From contig JBBDID010000061.1 of NCBI GenBank assembly GCA_040880585.1, forward strand, positions 1 to 64,000: a DNA stretch of 64,000 nucleotides, read 5' to 3'. Within the stretch, counting starts at the first letter, position 1; each line of letters opens with the position of its first letter. Source of the DNA: Paracrocinitomix sp040880585. GTDB taxonomy: Bacteria; Bacteroidota; Bacteroidia; Flavobacteriales_D; Crocinitomicaceae. The notes under the pieces are model-generated. The model was not told where the DNA came from, ran no database searches, and saw nothing but the letters and a program-made list of their open reading frames with translations. Of the stretch, positions 35,085-44,535 are shown piece by piece. Made by a program: the position numbers and the translations under genes.

Positions 35085-37627
35085 AAGAAAGGAGGCTGAT
35101 TGAGTTCCAGTTTGATGTCCTGAAACATGGAAGCCTTGATGTTTACCCGAAAAAGAAAAGTAAAGTTTTGTTGCTCCCAGGGACCGTATTGCGCAAACTG
35201 AAGAACGGCTTCCCAGCAATGTAAGTCTCGCCAAACTTCAAAACTATAGGTAGAGATTAAGTTTTTGTATGGTTTTTCTGTATCTTGCTGATACGCTTCA
35301 TTGAATTGTTGTAAATCAGCATTTACCAAATAAGTAAATTTCCATTTTTTATTGATGCTGAAATCCCCATTAACTCTCATTGTTTGAACCAAATTAAAAT
35401 CGGGATCAGTAACCAGAGATTTAAGATTTCGGACATAGTTCAGGTTATAAGAAACATTTAACTGCCAGGGAATTTCAAAATTGACTTTGTTGGGGTTAGT
35501 CACTTGTTCATTTAAGGTGGCATTATTGGCGGTGACATTATTCAACTCTTGTTGTTTTTTACGACCGGTTCGGTTGGTGAAATTTGCATTCACCACTACT
35601 TTTGCTGTTTTTAAGTTCCCCAATCCTTGATTGTTTCCAATGGCATACTCCTTTTTTGCGTAGCCTAAAGTGTCTAACCTATAAGGAGAAAATGATGCAG
35701 AAGACTGAAAACTGAAAATTTTCAAAAACTTAGCAGTTCTGAACTGCATACTGATGTCTGACATATTCATAGAGTCTTTAAAAATGTCGTAGTTTCCTCC
35801 TATTGAAAAGGCGTCTACCAGATTAAAAGATTTATCGGACAGATTAACGGTGTCCTTCATATCACGCGTTTTCATTTTTAAGGTGTTCATCAAATTAAAA
35901 GTGATGATGCCGGCTTGAGATTTGCGCCCCTCGGTATAAAGACTTTTGCTGAAAGAAGAAAGATATTGTTCTTCTCCCGTTGAATCGATTTGAACCAATT
36001 GATGAGAACCGAGGTCAGGTGAATAACTAAAAGACAGGCTGGGGGATGCGACATGTTTGAAACGAGTTCCTTTTTCACCTTTCCACTTAAAAATCCCATA
36101 AAAATTTCCCGCCAATCCTCCGTTGAAACGCAGATTTCTATGGCTTCCAAAACCAGTAACTGCTAAAGTATCAATTTTCTGATTTTGAGGATCCCATTGG
36201 TAATTTTCATATTGGAAATTCCATGATTCATTGTAATTGACAGAGGGAGTAAAAGTCATTCTTCCACCGGCTAATTTAAGGTTGGAGTTTAAGGTGATGT
36301 TATGCGCGATCCCGTTTATTGCGTAGTCTCCGATTTGCTGATAATCCTGTAAGTTGAAAATGCTGTCAGGGGCAGCGATAAAATTCTTTGATTTTAAGCC
36401 GTATTGGACGTTGACTTCTTCATACCATTTGCTTCCTATCTTATTTTTTCGAAGTACACCCAAATCAAACCGGCTGATCGTAAAGTTTACTTCCGGAAGG
36501 TTTATGGTGTATTGCTGTTGTAATGAACTTTGCTGTAAACTCGCTTTGATGGATGCATTTCCATTAAATCTTCCCGCATTCCAACGTTTGTCTAAAGAAA
36601 TGGCAGAGTTGAATTGATTGGTGAAATAATCAGGATTGATGGTTTCCAAACTTGATTTACCGTTGTTATCTGATTGGAAATTGATATTCCCGGAAAAGTT
36701 CATGCTGGGATGAGCCTTAGGGTCTTGTGTGTGCGTCCATCTTACAGTTGCTTTGTTCTGTAAGGTGGTATCGTAAAATTGACCCCTAAACTGTTCAAAT
36801 TTGAGGTTGACGGATCCCCGGTGTTTATATTTTTTCATATAATTGGTGGTGTTACCAATTCCAAACCGCCCGGTGGTAAAAACAGTTGCGTTAAATTGGG
36901 TTTCCCAATAATCTCCCAGGGGGATGTAGTAACCAAAATCTTGTAAACCAAATCCATAACGAGAAGAGGTAGAGAAACTGGGAAGAATGATTCCGTGTTT
37001 CTTGCTTTTGGAATTAGGGAAAAATGCAAAAGGTGCCGCCAGAGGTGTCGGGATATTGAATATTTTCATGAAAACCGGACCGGTAACCACTCGTTTATCG
37101 GGAACAATGATCGCCTTGGTTAATTTAAAATGATAATGTGGTGTATCGTTTTCGCAAGTTGTAAATTTTCCATCCTTCAAGTGGATGTACTCATTGGGAT
37201 GAAGTTTTGACTCTCCCATGTGAATATAGCCCTCGTCTTGTTGTGCTCTTACCTCTTTGATATAAGCCTTCTTGGTATCGAAATTGTATTTGATATAGTC
37301 ACATCTCGATTCTTCTCCATCTGCTTTGAAAAAGGGTTTTCCTATTGCGTTTCCCAGGCTGTCAGTGCTGTAAGTGGCGGTAACTTCATTGTTGTTGATA
37401 TTGATTTGAATGTAGTCTGCTGTTAACTCTATATTATCATAGTTGACAATGGCCTCACCATATAATGTAACGATTTGCTCAGGAACATTAGCTACGATAG
37501 AATCCCTTGCTTCATAGGTGACAGCTTGATCCAGACCACCTTGAGCATAAGCTGCTTCTGTGGTGAAAAAGAAGTTTATCAACATCAAAAAATTGATAAC
37601 TAGCGATATTTTAATAGACAAACGCAA
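35081..37627 (-). CDS. lptD: LptD-like outer-membrane LPS-assembly protein, 848 aa
   Basis: Signal peptide (ending TEAAYAQ), then an OstA/LptA-like beta-taco domain (about residues 35-200: EIVTLYGEAIVNYDNIELTA-like pattern, CENDTPHYHFKLTKA) and a large C-terminal beta-barrel (GIILPSFSTSSRYGFGLQDFGYYIPLGDYW onward, many alternating strands). It should insert LPS or its equivalent into the outer leaflet with LptE. As in other Bacteroidota, the cysteine pairs of E. coli LptD are not conserved; only one Cys (CENDTPH) is plain in the N-terminal part. It is divergent from the amidase gene. Confidence 0.88.
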   Translation of the reverse strand: MRLSIKISLVINFLMLINFFFTTEAAYAQGGLDQAVTYEARDSIVANVPEQIVTLYGEAIVNYDNIELTADYIQININNNEVTATYSTDSLGNAIGKPFFKADGEESRCDYIKYNFDTKKAYIKEVRAQQDEGYIHMGESKLHPNEYIHLKDGKFTTCENDTPHYHFKLTKAIIVPDKRVVTGPVFMKIFNIPTPLAAPFAFFPNSKSKKHGIILPSFSTSSRYGFGLQDFGYYIPLGDYWETQFNATVFTTGRFGIGNTTNYMKKYKHRGSVNLKFEQFRGQFYDTTLQNKATVRWTHTQDPKAHPSMNFSGNINFQSDNNGKSSLETINPDYFTNQFNSAISLDKRWNAGRFNGNASIKASLQQSSLQQQYTINLPEVNFTISRFDLGVLRKNKIGSKWYEEVNVQYGLKSKNFIAAPDSIFNLQDYQQIGDYAINGIAHNITLNSNLKLAGGRMTFTPSVNYNESWNFQYENYQWDPQNQKIDTLAVTGFGSHRNLRFNGGLAGNFYGIFKWKGEKGTRFKHVASPSLSFSYSPDLGSHQLVQIDSTGEEQYLSSFSKSLYTEGRKSQAGIITFNLMNTLKMKTRDMKDTVNLSDKSFNLVDAFSIGGNYDIFKDSMNMSDISMQFRTAKFLKIFSFQSSASFSPYRLDTLGYAKKEYAIGNNQGLGNLKTAKVVVNANFTNRTGRKKQQELNNVTANNATLNEQVTNPNKVNFEIPWQLNVSYNLNYVRNLKSLVTDPDFNLVQTMRVNGDFSINKKWKFTYLVNADLQQFNEAYQQDTEKPYKNLISTYSFEVWRDLHCWEAVLQFAQYGPWEQQNFTFLFRVNIKASMFQDIKLELNQPPFF

Positions 37628-37689
37628 CTTTTGGTCTTAACTTTGTTATAGTTTGTGTGAAAAAAGCACAAAACTAAAACATTTATCAG

Positions 37690-38808
37690 ATGATGATAAT
37701 GCATATAAACATTTTGAAAGCAATTATATTGCTTGGTCTTCTTAATTTTTCCATCACTATATACGGACAGACAAGTGAATTGGTGGGGGGAATTAAAACC
37801 GTAGTAATTGATCCCGGGCATGGAGGGAAGGATCCCGGATGTCATGGAGCACACTCCAATGAAAAGACCATTGCTTTGGCAATAGGCCTTAAGTTGGGAG
37901 AGTTCATTGAAACTACATTTCCCGAAGTAAATGTAATTTATACCCGAAAAACTGATGTTTTTGTTGAATTGGATGAGCGCGCACAAATCGCAAACAGAAA
38001 CAAAGCAGACCTTTTTATTTGTATCCATGCGAATGCCGGCCCTTCAAATGCATACGGAGCAGAAACCTACGTTTTGGGATTGCACCGAACCGAAGCGCAA
38101 GAGAAAGTGGCGCAAAGAGAAAATGCGGCGATACAGTTTGAAAAGGATGCCGGTGCAAGTTATGAGACATTAACTGCTGATCAAATTATTGCCCGACAAT
38201 TACAACTGAGCGCATTTTTGGATCACAGTATAAATTTTGCCGCAAAATTGCAACATCAGTTTAAAGGGATTGGTAGACATGACAGAGGGGTAAGACAAGC
38301 CGGATTTCTTGTGCTTTACAAAACCACCATGCCAAGTGTACTCATAGAAACAGGTTTCTTGACCAATAAAAATGAAGAAAACTTTTTAGCATCCTCAGAG
38401 TCTCAAACAAAAATGGCCAATTCTATTTTTACTGCCTTTAAAGAATTTAAGGCAGAATTTGAGGGAACTGATAGGTCTGTAGACGCGACCTTAAATGGAA
38501 TAGACACCGCTTTTTTTGGTCTGCCGGATTCTCTGTTAAATGATCAGAAAGTTGTTTTTCGGGTACAGATTGAAACGTCTACTACACCCCTGGACACAAA
38601 AAGTGATCGGTTTCAAAGTATGCCTGTCTGGCAATATGAAAGTGGAGGGCTTCACAAATATACAGTGGGCTTGTTTACTGAAATTGAACCTGCTAATCGA
38701 TTAAAAAAAGAACTGAGAGAAAAAGGTTTTGAGCATGCATTTGTAGTTGCATTTCTTGCCAATGAACGCATTGATCTCGATAAGGCAATAAAGTTGGCTT
38801 CAAATTGA
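37690..38808 (+). CDS. N-acetylmuramoyl-L-alanine amidase with SPOR domain, 372 aa
   Basis: Zinc amidase that cuts the bond between MurNAc and L-Ala in peptidoglycan, usually at the division site. The Amidase_3 domain (about residues 36-250) has zinc ligands His44 (DPGHGGKDPG), Glu58 (NEKT) and a later His in FICIHANAG, and the catalytic Glu in VLIETGFLTN. The C-terminal 85 residues (KVVFRVQIETS ... HKYTVGLF ... LREKGFEHAFVV) match a SPOR domain, which binds denuded glycan at septa. A signal peptide is present. The next gene is the Mce protein, 62 bp on. Confidence 0.92.
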   Translation: MMIMHINILKAIILLGLLNFSITIYGQTSELVGGIKTVVIDPGHGGKDPGCHGAHSNEKTIALAIGLKLGEFIETTFPEVNVIYTRKTDVFVELDERAQIANRNKADLFICIHANAGPSNAYGAETYVLGLHRTEAQEKVAQRENAAIQFEKDAGASYETLTADQIIARQLQLSAFLDHSINFAAKLQHQFKGIGRHDRGVRQAGFLVLYKTTMPSVLIETGFLTNKNEENFLASSESQTKMANSIFTAFKEFKAEFEGTDRSVDATLNGIDTAFFGLPDSLLNDQKVVFRVQIETSTTPLDTKSDRFQSMPVWQYESGGLHKYTVGLFTEIEPANRLKKELREKGFEHAFVVAFLANERIDLDKAIKLASN

Positions 38809-38870
38809 TGTCTTCCAAAGATTTTACCTTATTTTAGCACTTTGTATAACCAGATTAAGTAATCTCCTTC

Positions 38871-39932
38871 ATGAGAGTTTCTAAAGAATTTAAAGTTGGG
38901 CTTCTTGTCGTTTTAGGATTATTACTCCTTTTCATGGGGATGAACTTTCTTAAAGGAGGAGGTATTTTTACTAAATCCCGTGAGTTCTATGCTGAATTTC
39001 CAAACTCAGCCGGATTAAAACCCTCTAATGAGGTGCAACTGAATGGCGTTAAGGTAGGGCAAGTAATCGCCATAGATTTGAAAGAGAATGACGCCTCCAG
39101 AGTTATCATTCGCTTCAATATTCAAAATGACGAATTAATGATTCCCAGGAATTCAGAAATTTGGTTGATCAGTTCTGATATTTTAGGTACAAAAGCATTG
39201 GATTTAAGAATTATGGCAGATTCTGTGAAGAAAGGTGAACTCACATATTATGAGGATGGAGATCAAATTAAAGTGGCACGTATGGAGATGACTTTAGAAG
39301 ATCAGATCAATCAGGAAATTTTACCCTTGAAAAAAAAGACGGAAGAATTGATCGGTTCAGTTGAGCAAATAATAGTTTCAGTAAATGCTTTTTGGGATAC
39401 TTCTGCAGCTTATACCATAGATGAAAGTCTTTATGAAGTAAGGGATGCAATTCAAACTTTTGGAGAATTGGCCAATAACCTGTCTATTTTGATTTCGAAT
39501 GAAACGGAGCAAGTTGATGTGATTTTAAATGATGTCCATAAGATCACTGAAAACCTCTCCAACAAATCAGAAGAAATTTCAAATATTATTGACAATTTTT
39601 CATCCATATCGGATACACTTGCTGATTCAGACCTAAAAGCAGTAATCACAGAAGCAGAAGCCACACTGACGGAACTTAACGGAGTTTTAAGCAAAGTGAA
39701 TCAGGGAGAAGGAACTCTGGGGAAACTCTTGCACACCGACAGCCTACATAATGAATTAATAAAAACCAACCAATCACTGCGTAATTTACTTGATGATTTT
39801 GATGAAAACCCCAACAAGTTTGTTCATTTCTCTCTTTTCGGTCGAAAAGTGAAGGGGTATCAAACAACCAATGAGCGCGAGGAGGTATTGGATGAATTGT
39901 TGGATTCCCTACAGTCGAATCCACCAAATTAA
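38871..39932 (+). CDS. MlaD/Mce-domain lipid transport protein, 353 aa
   Basis: One N-terminal membrane helix (about residues 10-28), then a Mce domain (about 37-115: KSREFYAEFPNSAGLKPSNEVQLNGVKVGQV, LGTKALDLR) and a long helical part with heptad character (EDQINQEILPLKKKTEELI ...). The Mce hexamer binds phospholipid and the helices form a tunnel to the outer membrane. The partner ABC transporter genes mlaE/mlaF are not in the window. It begins a tight run of genes that ends at 44535. Confidence 0.92.
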   Translation: MRVSKEFKVGLLVVLGLLLLFMGMNFLKGGGIFTKSREFYAEFPNSAGLKPSNEVQLNGVKVGQVIAIDLKENDASRVIIRFNIQNDELMIPRNSEIWLISSDILGTKALDLRIMADSVKKGELTYYEDGDQIKVARMEMTLEDQINQEILPLKKKTEELIGSVEQIIVSVNAFWDTSAAYTIDESLYEVRDAIQTFGELANNLSILISNETEQVDVILNDVHKITENLSNKSEEISNIIDNFSSISDTLADSDLKAVITEAEATLTELNGVLSKVNQGEGTLGKLLHTDSLHNELIKTNQSLRNLLDDFDENPNKFVHFSLFGRKVKGYQTTNEREEVLDELLDSLQSNPPN

Positions 39933-39964
39933 GGTCAAGAGTTATAATACGGTAAAAGAATCGA

Positions 39965-41302
39965 ATGGAAATAAGTAGCATTGTATTCATTATCATCTTA
40001 ATCGGATCTACTGCATTTTTTGCTCACAAAGTCAGGCAGATTATACAAAACATTAAGCTGGGGACTAAGGTAGATCGGACTGACAAGAAGGCTGAACGTT
40101 TCAAAACAATGGTTCGCGTGGCCCTGGGTCAATCAAAAATGGTGGTTCGCCCGATTGCCGGTTTTTTTCACATCATCATTTACGTCGCATTTGTCATCAC
40201 TCAAATTGAACTAATTGAGATAGTTATTGATGGTGCATCCGGTTCTCACCGTATTTTAGCAGATCCCCTGGGAAATTTTTATATCTTCATAATAAGTACC
40301 ATAGAGATTCTCTCTTTACTGGCACTGATCGCTACTTTTGTGTTTTTAGCAAGGAGAAATTTACTCAAGATTCCGCGTTTCAAAAAAAGTGAGATGAATG
40401 GTTGGCCAACTTTAGATGGAAATATCATTCTCTATCTGGAGGCCTTACTTGTACTGTCTATCTTTGCTATGAATGGGGCAGATGAAGTATTGCGTTTAAG
40501 AGGAGAAAGCCACTTGGCAGGATCAGGAAGTTATGGTTTTGCTTTGAGCTCATATATCGGTCCTGCTTTATTCGGTGGATTAGAAACAGAGGGTTTACAC
40601 CTGATTGAGCGAATAGGCTGGTGGGCACATATCGGAACGGTTTTGGCTTTTTTGTGTTATCTTCCTTTTTCAAAACATTTACATATTCTCTGGGCATTTC
40701 CCAATGTCTACTTCTCCAATTTAAATCCAAAAGGGCGCTTTACCAATATGGAGTCAGTTACCAAAGAAGTAAAGTTGATGATGGATCCAAATGCAGATCC
40801 TTATGCTGCACCTGCTGTTGATGAAAATGCAACGCCTCAACGATTTGGAGCAAAAGATGTACAGGATTTGAAATGGGTTCATATTATGAATGCTTATTCA
40901 TGTACAGAATGTGGGCGTTGTACGGCTGAATGCCCTGCAAACATTACCGGTAAAAAATTATCCCCCAGAAAAATCATGATGGATGTTCGTGACAGGGCAG
41001 AAGAAGTAGGGAAAAATATCCGTAAAAAAGGTAAAGATTTTGAGGATGGAAAGTCTCTGATAGGAGAAGAATATATCACAGAAGAAGAACTTTGGGCCTG
41101 CACAACTTGTAATGCTTGTGTACAAGCATGTCCGGTCAATATTGATCCATTGGCAATTATTGTGGATTTGCGAAGATATCTGGTGATGGAAGAGTCAAAA
41201 ATTCCTTCAGAATTAGTCACCATGAATACGAATATTGAGAACAATCAGGCTCCCTGGCAATTTTCTCCTGCTGATCGCTTAAAATGGAAAGATGAAGCAT
41301 AA
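39965..41302 (+). CDS. Membrane-bound 4Fe-4S protein, heterodisulfide-reductase/glycolate-oxidase-like, 445 aa
   Basis: Five or six membrane helices in the first 250 residues carry histidines that could bind haem (FFHIIIY, WWAHIGT, FSKHLHILW). They are followed by a soluble domain with two 4Fe-4S motifs, CTECGRCTAECP and CTTCNACVQACP. This is the HdrC/NarI-like electron-transfer arrangement. It probably moves electrons between quinone and the CCG-domain protein encoded at 41715; the donor is unknown. Its end overlaps the HAD-like gene by 11 bp, so the three genes are translated together. Confidence 0.85.
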   Translation: MEISSIVFIIILIGSTAFFAHKVRQIIQNIKLGTKVDRTDKKAERFKTMVRVALGQSKMVVRPIAGFFHIIIYVAFVITQIELIEIVIDGASGSHRILADPLGNFYIFIISTIEILSLLALIATFVFLARRNLLKIPRFKKSEMNGWPTLDGNIILYLEALLVLSIFAMNGADEVLRLRGESHLAGSGSYGFALSSYIGPALFGGLETEGLHLIERIGWWAHIGTVLAFLCYLPFSKHLHILWAFPNVYFSNLNPKGRFTNMESVTKEVKLMMDPNADPYAAPAVDENATPQRFGAKDVQDLKWVHIMNAYSCTECGRCTAECPANITGKKLSPRKIMMDVRDRAEEVGKNIRKKGKDFEDGKSLIGEEYITEEELWACTTCNACVQACPVNIDPLAIIVDLRRYLVMEESKIPSELVTMNTNIENNQAPWQFSPADRLKWKDEA

Positions 41303-41711
41303 ATTAGTACAAACAAAAGAAAATGGCGAGAACATTTCTCCTATTTTACCTGAAGAGGTGAAGAACTATTTGATTGATATTGACGGAACCATTTGTGATG
41401 ATATTCCCAATGAAGAACCGGAGCGCATGGCTACTGCTGAACTGTACCCGGATGCCTTGCTCACGATCAACAAATGGTATGATGAAGGACATGTGATCAC
41501 CTTTTTTACATCAAGAATTGAAGACCACCGTGAAGTAACGGAAAAATGGCTGAGTAAACATGGGTTTAAGTATCATGGGTTGCTGATGGGGAAACCAAGG
41601 GGAGGGAATTATCATTGGATCGATAATCACATTGTAAGAGCTACCCGCTATTTGGGCAAGTTTACTGATTTGGTTGATTCCACTGAAAATATTCAAGTTT
41701 TTAAAAAGTAA
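41292..41711 (+). CDS. Small HAD-superfamily-like protein, 139 aa
   Basis: Compact HAD-type fold without a large cap. Motif I is DIDGTICDD (residues 30-38), motif II TSR in FFTSRIEDH, and a Lys-Asp region GKPRGGNYHWIDN stands for motifs III-IV. Genomes often label such Bacteroidota proteins phosphoheptose isomerase, which the motifs do not support. A phosphatase or nucleotidase role is plausible. It sits inside the Fe-S protein pair, overlapping the first by 11 bp and 3 bp before the second, so it may serve that complex. Confidence 0.75.
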   Translation: MKHKLVQTKENGENISPILPEEVKNYLIDIDGTICDDIPNEEPERMATAELYPDALLTINKWYDEGHVITFFTSRIEDHREVTEKWLSKHGFKYHGLLMGKPRGGNYHWIDNHIVRATRYLGKFTDLVDSTENIQVFKK

Positions 41712-41714
41712 GAG

Positions 41715-42503
41715 ATGAGCGAATTGAAAGTTCCTACAATGGCAGAAATGATGGCGTCAGGTGAAAAACCGGATGTGCTTTTTTGGGTAGGCTGTGCCGG
41801 AAGTTTTGATGATAGGGCTAAAAAGATAACCAAAGCACTGGTCAAAATCCTCAATAAATGTGAGGTTAAATTTGCTGTATTAGGTACTGAAGAATCATGC
41901 ACCGGTGATCCGGCAAAACGTGCAGGAAACGAATTTTTGTTCCAAATGCAGGCCATGATGAATATCCAGGTATTAGACGGATATGAAGTAAAGAAGATAG
42001 TCACTGCCTGCCCGCATTGTTTTAATACACTGAAAAACGAATACCCTGAATTGGGAGGGAATTATGAAGTGATCCATCACACCCAATTGATAGAGAGCCT
42101 TTTTAAAGAAGGAAAACTTTCTGTGGAAGGTGGCGCATTTAAAGGAAAAAAAATCACTTTTCATGACCCTTGCTATTTAGGACGCGCAAATGATGTTTAC
42201 GAAGCGCCACGTGAGATACTTCAAAAATTAGATGCCGAACTTTCTGAGATGAAGCGGTGTAAATCAAGAGGACTTTGTTGTGGTGCGGGAGGTGCTCAAA
42301 TGTGGAAAGAAGCAGAAAAAGGAGATAAAGAAGTAAATATAGAACGTACCGAAGAGGCTTTAGGTACAAACCCTAATATAATTGCAACCGCATGTCCTTT
42401 TTGTAACACCATGATGACAGATGGCGTCAAAAATTTTGATCAGGAAAATAATGTAAAAGTATTGGATATAGCGGAGATGATCGCTTCGGCATCAGATTTG
42501 TAA
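41715..42503 (+). CDS. CCG-domain Fe-S protein, heterodisulfide-reductase subunit B-like, 262 aa
   Basis: Two CCG-type cysteine clusters: CPHCFNTLKNEYPELGG ... HDPCYLGR, and CCGAGGAQMWKE ... CPFCNTMM. Such domains bind an unusual 4Fe-4S cluster and reduce disulfides, menaquinone-linked substrates or glycolate-type compounds in HdrB, GlcF and SdhE-like proteins. No signal peptide, so it acts at the cytoplasmic face with the membrane Fe-S protein two genes upstream. The physiological substrate is not known in this group. Confidence 0.88.
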   Translation: MSELKVPTMAEMMASGEKPDVLFWVGCAGSFDDRAKKITKALVKILNKCEVKFAVLGTEESCTGDPAKRAGNEFLFQMQAMMNIQVLDGYEVKKIVTACPHCFNTLKNEYPELGGNYEVIHHTQLIESLFKEGKLSVEGGAFKGKKITFHDPCYLGRANDVYEAPREILQKLDAELSEMKRCKSRGLCCGAGGAQMWKEAEKGDKEVNIERTEEALGTNPNIIATACPFCNTMMTDGVKNFDQENNVKVLDIAEMIASASDL

Positions 42504-42531
42504 GGGAGAGAATGAACTTAAAAACAACTCC

Positions 42532-43578
42532 ATGAAAAGAATAGTACAATTTGTTTTACCTGCATTGGTTTTATTTATTTTATCCTGCAAGGATAGGGTG
42601 TATCTTACAGTTGCCGAACCTCCGGCCGTTTATTTGGAAGAAGAATATGAAGCCGCAGGGGTAATTAATAGAACCTATTCCAGTGGAGCATCAAAAGTCG
42701 TTGATGTGATAGATAACGCATTAACCTTTGAAGGAAATTTGGATCACGAAGGATCAAAAGCCGCAGTTCAGGGAGCGTTTGATGAGTTGTCTGTCAATCC
42801 AAGGTTTAAGCGAGTAGTGCTGTTGGATAGCATGACGGTGAAAAATGGGGGAATGGATGTTTTTCCTGCACAACTTACCTGGGATGAAGTGGAGCAAATT
42901 TGTAGGGACAATAACGTACAGGTTTTATTTGTGTTGGAAGTGTTTGATACAGACACAAAAATCAATTATTCTACTCAAACGGTGAATCAAAACACGCCTT
43001 TAGGAACTGTTCCCTTACTCAGACATACCGCCACCATGAATACTCGTATTAAAACAGGTTGGCGAATTTATGACCCTGCCAATAAATGGTTGCGGGATGA
43101 ATTTTGGCTTTCTGATCGTTTACGCACAACGGGATCCGGAATTAATCCAGCAAAAGCCGCTTCAACTTTGATGAGAAGAGGGCAGGCAGTGCGTCAAATC
43201 AGTAATCAGGTGGGTAGATTTTACGCCGGAAGAGTAATGAATCAGTATTTCAGGGTATGGAGAAATTATTTTGATGGAGGAAGTAAAACATTGAGGATAG
43301 CCGGCAGAAGAGCAGAAGTAAACAATTGGGATGGTGCTGCAGAATTATGGTTAAGAGAAACTGAAAATCCAAAAAGAAAAATAGCGGGAAGAGCCTGTCA
43401 CAATATGGCGATTTATGCTGAGATACAAGGCGATATATACGGAGCTGTGGAATGGGCACAAAAAGCCTACGCCGACTATAGAATAAAAGAGTCTGAAGAT
43501 TACGCCCGCATACTCAGAGACCGCGTACGACGCTGGGAACAAAATCAGAATCGAAAAGAACAGGACCATATCGATTAA
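42532..43578 (+). CDS. DUF6340-type lipoprotein, 348 aa
   Basis: Lipobox ILSC (Cys19), then an N-terminal alpha/beta part (KVVDVIDNALTFEGNLDHEGSK; VQVLFVLEVFDTDTKI) and a C-terminal helical, TPR-like region (WDGAAELWLRETENPKRKIAGRACHNMAIYAEIQGDIYGAVEWAQKAY). It matches the DUF6340 architecture I know from Bacteroidota; function is not established. It follows the Fe-S gene by 28 bp and precedes the next gene by 6 bp. Confidence 0.8.
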   Translation: MKRIVQFVLPALVLFILSCKDRVYLTVAEPPAVYLEEEYEAAGVINRTYSSGASKVVDVIDNALTFEGNLDHEGSKAAVQGAFDELSVNPRFKRVVLLDSMTVKNGGMDVFPAQLTWDEVEQICRDNNVQVLFVLEVFDTDTKINYSTQTVNQNTPLGTVPLLRHTATMNTRIKTGWRIYDPANKWLRDEFWLSDRLRTTGSGINPAKAASTLMRRGQAVRQISNQVGRFYAGRVMNQYFRVWRNYFDGGSKTLRIAGRRAEVNNWDGAAELWLRETENPKRKIAGRACHNMAIYAEIQGDIYGAVEWAQKAYADYRIKESEDYARILRDRVRRWEQNQNRKEQDHID

Positions 43579-43584
43579 AACTAT

Positions 43585-44535
43585 ATGTCAAAAAAACTCA
43601 CGGAGATTTTAAATATTGAGCATCCCATTATTATGGCGCCTATGTTTTTGGTCACCAACGCAAAAATGATGATTGCTGCCGGAAATAATGGAATAGCCGG
43701 TGCTGTCCCCGCTTTAAATTATCGTACAGATGAAGATTTTAGAGCGGCAATAGATGAGATTAGAGCAAATACAGACGGGCCGATTGGAATCAATCTGATT
43801 GTGAATAAATCCAATCCCAAAATGCCTAAGCAGCTAGAAACTTGCATAGAGAAGAAAGTAGATTTTATCATTACTTCTTTAGGTAGCCCTAAATCGGTGA
43901 TTGAAAAATGTAAACCGGCCGGCATCAAAGTTTTTTGTGATGTGGTAGATTTGGCCTATGCAAAAAAAGTAGAAAAATTAGGGGCAGATGCTGTTATTGC
44001 GGTGAATAGCAATGCAGGAGGGCATGCCGGTCCGCTTCCGCCGGAAGAATTAATTCCCCTTCTCAACAAAAATTGTTCTATTCCCATCATTTCTGCCGGA
44101 GGGGTAGGTAATTATGAGGGTTTACAAAAAGTATTAGCGCTAGGTGCAGCCGGCGCCTCTATCGGAAGTATATTTATTGCCTCAGAAGAATCAGATGTCT
44201 CAGAAGAGTACAAACAGGCTTGTGTAGATTACGGAAAAGAAGATGTTGTGATGAGTACGAAGATATCAGGAACTCCCTGTACGGTGATTAACACCCCTTA
44301 TGTACAGAAAATAGGCACTAAACAAAATTGGTTTGAGCGTTTGTTATCCAAAAATAAGCGATTGAAAAAATGGGTGAAGATGCTCACTTTTGTAAGGGGA
44401 ATGAAAGCATTAGAAAAATCAGCATTTAGTGCCACTTATAAAACCGTGTGGTGTGCAGGTCCCACGATTGAAAATACTAAAAAAATCAGATCGATCAAGG
44501 AAATTGTAGAAAGCCTTGTAAAGCCGGTGAATTAA
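43585..44535 (+). CDS. Nitronate monooxygenase-family flavoprotein, 316 aa
   Basis: TIM-barrel FMN enzyme of the NPD/FabK family. It has an N-terminal IEHPIIMAPMFLVTN, GPIGINLIV, SAGGVGNYEGLQK (FMN phosphate loop), NAGGHAGPLPPEEL and GSIFIASEES. Members oxidise nitronates or reduce enoyl-ACP; the sequence alone does not choose, and the FabK-type fatty-acid role is possible because some Bacteroidota use it. Last gene of the operon, sharing its TTAA stop with the convergent TraB gene. Confidence 0.85.
   Translation: MSKKLTEILNIEHPIIMAPMFLVTNAKMMIAAGNNGIAGAVPALNYRTDEDFRAAIDEIRANTDGPIGINLIVNKSNPKMPKQLETCIEKKVDFIITSLGSPKSVIEKCKPAGIKVFCDVVDLAYAKKVEKLGADAVIAVNSNAGGHAGPLPPEELIPLLNKNCSIPIISAGGVGNYEGLQKVLALGAAGASIGSIFIASEESDVSEEYKQACVDYGKEDVVMSTKISGTPCTVINTPYVQKIGTKQNWFERLLSKNKRLKKWVKMLTFVRGMKALEKSAFSATYKTVWCAGPTIENTKKIRSIKEIVESLVKPVN

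Noticed and set aside
37669..37676. Promoter of the LptD-like gene (TAGTTTTG on the minus strand)
   Set aside because: The -7-like match is good, but no TTTG lies at the usual distance and such matches are frequent in A+T-rich DNA, so it was not listed as a feature.
41292..41711. Phosphoheptose isomerase as product of the small gene
   Set aside because: The sequence shows HAD motifs (DIDGT, TSR) and lacks a SIS domain.
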